In this document: one piece after another, positions 5,781-7,713 of the stretch
Position numbering within the stretch: position 1 is the first letter of the stretch
Layout: every line of letters starts with the position of its first letter
Assembly: GCA_028718575.1 (NCBI GenBank)
Contig: JAQULN010000126.1
Span: 1-7,713 of the forward strand
Reading direction: 5' to 3'
Source: Candidatus Krumholzibacteriia bacterium
Lineage (GTDB): Bacteria; Krumholzibacteriota; Krumholzibacteriia; LZORAL124-64-63
Length of the DNA: 7,713 nt
Notes under the pieces: model-generated
Database searches by the model: none
Seen by the model: the letters and a program-made list of their open reading frames with translations, nothing else
What the model was told of the DNA's origin: nothing
Made by a program: the position numbers and the translations under genes

Positions 5781-6737
5781 ATGATCGAAGTTCGCGACGT
5801 CACGAAGCGCTTCGGGAACACGGTCGCGCTCGATCAGGTGTCGTTCGAGGTCGCCCGCGGCAAGATCCTCGGCTTCCTCGGCCCCAACGGCGCCGGTAAG
5901 AGCACGGCCATGAAGATCATCACCACCTTCCTGGCGCCCGACGGCGGCCAGGTCAAGGTGGATGGGATCGATGTCCTGGAGCAGCCCCTGGCCGTCCGCC
6001 GCCGGATCGGCTATCTGCCTGAAAACGTTCCCCTCTACCACGACATGAATGTCGACGAGTACCTGACCTTCGTGGGCCAGGCACGCGGCCTCGACGGCGC
6101 GAAGCTGCGCGAACGCCTGGCCTGGTGCGTCGAAGCCTGCGGCCTGCGCACGGAGTACAAGAAGCGCATCCAGGAGCTGTCGAAAGGCTATCGCCAACGC
6201 ACCGGGCTGGCCCAGGCGTTGATCCACGATCCGGACATCCTCATCCTGGACGAGCCCACCAGCGGTCTGGACCCCTTGCAGATCATCGGCATCCGTAAAT
6301 TGATCGCCAGCCTCGCGGGCCAGAAGACCGTGATCTTCTCGACCCACATCCTGCAGGAGGTCAGCCCGGTCACCGAGCGGGTGGTGATCATCAACGAAGG
6401 CCGCATCGTCGCCGACGGACGGATCCAGGAGTTGACCCAGCAGGCCATGGGCGACAACCGGGTTTTCGTCACCCTGCGCCGCCCGGCCGCCGAGGTAGAG
6501 CAGGCATTGCGGGATCTGCCGTCCGTGTCGCGCCTGCGCTATCTGGGCGAGGTCGACGGCAAGGGCAGCCGCTTCGAACTGCGCGCGCCCTTCCAGCAGG
6601 ACCTGGCGGGAGCCGTCGCCGAGCTGGCCGGCCGGCGCGGCTGGCCGTTGGCCGAGCTGCACGAGTCGCACTATTCGCTCGAAGACACGTTCATCGAGTT
6701 GACCCGAGCCGCCACGCCGCAGCAGGAGGTGGCTTGA
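5781..6737 (+). CDS. ABC transporter ATP-binding protein, GldA-like
   Basis: This is the cytoplasmic ATPase of an ABC-2 exporter; it powers the permease encoded next. All nucleotide-binding motifs are present in the 318 residues. They are Walker A GPNGAGKST (34-42), the Q-loop region YLPEN (79-83, with Glu in place of Gln as is common in the GldA/NatA group), signature LSKGYRQR (133-140), Walker B ILILDE with D157/E158 followed by PTSGLDP, and the switch histidine in STHIL (H189). A C-terminal extension (~215-318) with VFVTLRRPAAEVEQALRDL is the accessory domain usual in this subgroup. AAGGAG (5765-5770) lies 10 nt before ATG at 5781. The permease follows after a single nucleotide and a GldG-like gene after that, so the three are one transcript, probably from the promoter at 5656-5685. 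In Bacteroidetes such a complex supports gliding; in other phyla the substrate is generally unknown, and that applies here. Confidence 0.93.
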   Translation: MIEVRDVTKRFGNTVALDQVSFEVARGKILGFLGPNGAGKSTAMKIITTFLAPDGGQVKVDGIDVLEQPLAVRRRIGYLPENVPLYHDMNVDEYLTFVGQARGLDGAKLRERLAWCVEACGLRTEYKKRIQELSKGYRQRTGLAQALIHDPDILILDEPTSGLDPLQIIGIRKLIASLAGQKTVIFSTHILQEVSPVTERVVIINEGRIVADGRIQELTQQAMGDNRVFVTLRRPAAEVEQALRDLPSVSRLRYLGEVDGKGSRFELRAPFQQDLAGAVAELAGRRGWPLAELHESHYSLEDTFIELTRAATPQQEVA

Positions 6738-6738
6738 G

Positions 6739-7464
6739 ATGAACAACACCAACGTCGTCTTCCGGCGCGAGTTCGCCAGCTACTTCAACAGTCCGATCGC
6801 GTACATCTTCATCATCGTCTTCCTGTTGCTGACCGGGCTGCTGTTCATGCTCAATTTCTTCCTGATCGGCCAGGCGGACATGCGCGGATTCTTTGGCGCG
6901 TTGCCGCTGCTGCTGACGTTCTTCATTCCCGCGATCAGCATGCGCCTGTGGGCCGAAGACCGGCGCCAGGGCACGTTCGAGCTGCTGATGACCCTGCCGA
7001 TGCGTCCCTATGAGGTGATGCTCGGCAAGTATCTGGCCGCGCTCGCGTTCTTCGCCCTGGCCCTGGCCGGCTCGCTGCCGATCCCAATCATGCTCAATGC
7101 TCTGGGCAACCCGGACAACGGGACCGTCGTGAGCGGCTACCTGGGCGCCTTGATGATGGGCGCGCTGTACCTGAGCGTGGGCATCTTCACCAGCGGCCTC
7201 ATGCGCGACCAGATCTCCGCCTTCATCCTGGGCGTGATGGCCTGCCTGATCATGTGGCTCTTGGGCCAGACCTTCGTGGCCGCGGTCGTCGACGGCTGGA
7301 TCGACGGTCTCGGCCGCCTCCTGCAGCAATACCTCGGCATGACCGCCCACTTCGAACCCATGCTGCGCGGCGTCGTGGCCTTGGGCGATGTGGTCTACTT
7401 CCTGGCCCTCACGGTGTTCTTCCTGTTCCTGAACGCCCTCTGGCTGGAAGGGAGGAAATACTGA
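6739..7464 (+). CDS. ABC-2 type transporter permease, GldF-like
   Basis: This is the inner-membrane permease of the exporter, with 241 residues and about six membrane segments (approximately 19-43, 51-68, 98-119, 133-154, 160-183 and 213-234). The family motif between the second and third segments is clear: MRLWAEDRRQGTFELLMTLP (68-87), an amphipathic elbow, then MRPYEVMLGKYLA (88-100). The N-terminal FRREFASYFNSPIAYIF (8-24) is the standard coupling helix start of GldF-type permeases. The length is normal for the family. ATG at 6739 begins one nucleotide after the ATPase stop, with AGGAGG (6724-6729) 9 nt upstream inside the ATPase gene. The stop overlaps the start of the next gene by 1 nt, so translation is coupled along the operon. 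The substrate cannot be told from the sequence. Confidence 0.92.
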   Translation: MNNTNVVFRREFASYFNSPIAYIFIIVFLLLTGLLFMLNFFLIGQADMRGFFGALPLLLTFFIPAISMRLWAEDRRQGTFELLMTLPMRPYEVMLGKYLAALAFFALALAGSLPIPIMLNALGNPDNGTVVSGYLGALMMGALYLSVGIFTSGLMRDQISAFILGVMACLIMWLLGQTFVAAVVDGWIDGLGRLLQQYLGMTAHFEPMLRGVVALGDVVYFLALTVFFLFLNALWLEGRKY

Positions 7465-7713
7465 TGAGCGACAAGCGACGCAACTTCCGCATGACGTTCA
7501 CCGTGGCGACGATCCTCCTCGCCGGGATCGCCGTCTTCTTGATCTCGGTGCTCGGCAATCTGCCCGGCGCTCGCCTGGACCTGACCGCCGACCAACTGTT
7601 CACCATGTCGCCGGCGGCCGGGCGCATCCTCGCCGGGCTGAAGGTGCCGGTGCAGGTCCGGCTCTACATCACGCCGGCCTCGCGCATGCCGACGGAGTTC
7701 AAGAACCTCGAAC
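7464..7713 (+). CDS. GldG-like ABC transporter auxiliary protein, N-terminal part, cut by the window edge
   Basis: Eighty-three codons are visible, from ATG at 7464 to the right edge with no stop. The start overlaps the permease stop by 1 nt (TGATG), and GGAGG (7451-7455) lies 8 nt upstream. A basic N-terminus (SDKRRNFR) is followed by one membrane segment (about 12-31) and then RLDLTADQLFTMSPAAGRIL (37-56) and VPVQVRLYITP (61-71). This DLT-x-LFTxSP pattern followed by a V-x-V-x-LY strand is characteristic of the start of GldG and related auxiliary proteins (ABC_transp_aux family). In these a large extracytoplasmic domain follows, often with a second membrane helix at the C-terminus. The rest of the gene, and perhaps a DUF4340-type partner, would lie to the right. 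Confidence 0.87.
   Translation, partial: MSDKRRNFRMTFTVATILLAGIAVFLISVLGNLPGARLDLTADQLFTMSPAAGRILAGLKVPVQVRLYITPASRMPTEFKNLE

Noticed and set aside
3082..5784. A 900-codon open frame on the plus strand running through the COG3014, lpoB and NFACT-R regions
   Set aside because: It is antisense to three recognisable minus-strand genes and crosses their intergenic gaps. Its translation has no recognisable domain. Long antisense open frames are expected in high-GC DNA because stop codons are rare there.
5610..6752. A 380-codon minus-strand open frame opposite the ABC ATPase, and a 219-codon one opposite the permease
   Set aside because: Both are antisense to genes with complete ABC motifs. Their sequences are the Gln/His/Asp-rich type produced by reading such genes backwards.

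Overview
This is a high-GC stretch of bacterial chromosome holding eight protein-coding genes. Two of them run off the window edges: a class II ribonucleotide reductase at the left and a GldG-like protein at the right. Two lipoprotein signal sequences and an LpoB-family protein point to a Gram-negative-type (diderm) cell. The B12-dependent reductase, a GldA/F/G-type ABC exporter, a solitary NFACT-R domain and a COG3014/LpoB pair fit a free-living delta-proteobacterial or FCB-like lineage. The sequence alone does not fix the phylum. I see no insertion sequence, phage gene, CRISPR array, tRNA or rRNA, and nothing marks the region as recently acquired.

Layout. From 1 to 5613 all recognised genes are on the minus strand. 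Reading in the direction of transcription they are: a stand-alone NFACT-R (DUF814) protein (5613-5185); lpoB (5031-4420) and a COG3014 lipoprotein (4410-2962), which form a tight pair; an HDOD-domain protein (2800-1964) followed after 4 nt by an ArsC-family protein (1959-1498); a 436-nt gene-free spacer; and nrdJ (1061 to beyond position 1). From 5781 rightward the genes are on the plus strand. They form one compact operon: ABC ATPase, six-helix ABC-2 permease (1-nt gap), and a GldG-like auxiliary protein (1-nt overlap) that runs off the end.

Working together. LpoB and the COG3014 protein are both predicted envelope lipoproteins and probably act together at the cell wall. The ABC genes make an ATPase/permease/auxiliary exporter of the GldAFG/NosDFY-like class. 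HDOD and ArsC-like are translationally close and probably share a signalling or stress role. The divergent point at 5614-5780 holds two candidate sigma70 promoters whose -10 hexamers overlap on opposite strands within a 15-bp dyad. This is the most interesting non-coding signal in the window.

I found no convincing wholly new system. The items most worth a second look are the symmetric divergent promoter, the solitary NFACT-R protein, the ArsC-like protein that lacks the usual second and third redox cysteines, and the HDOD protein that keeps an apparently complete set of HD metal ligands.
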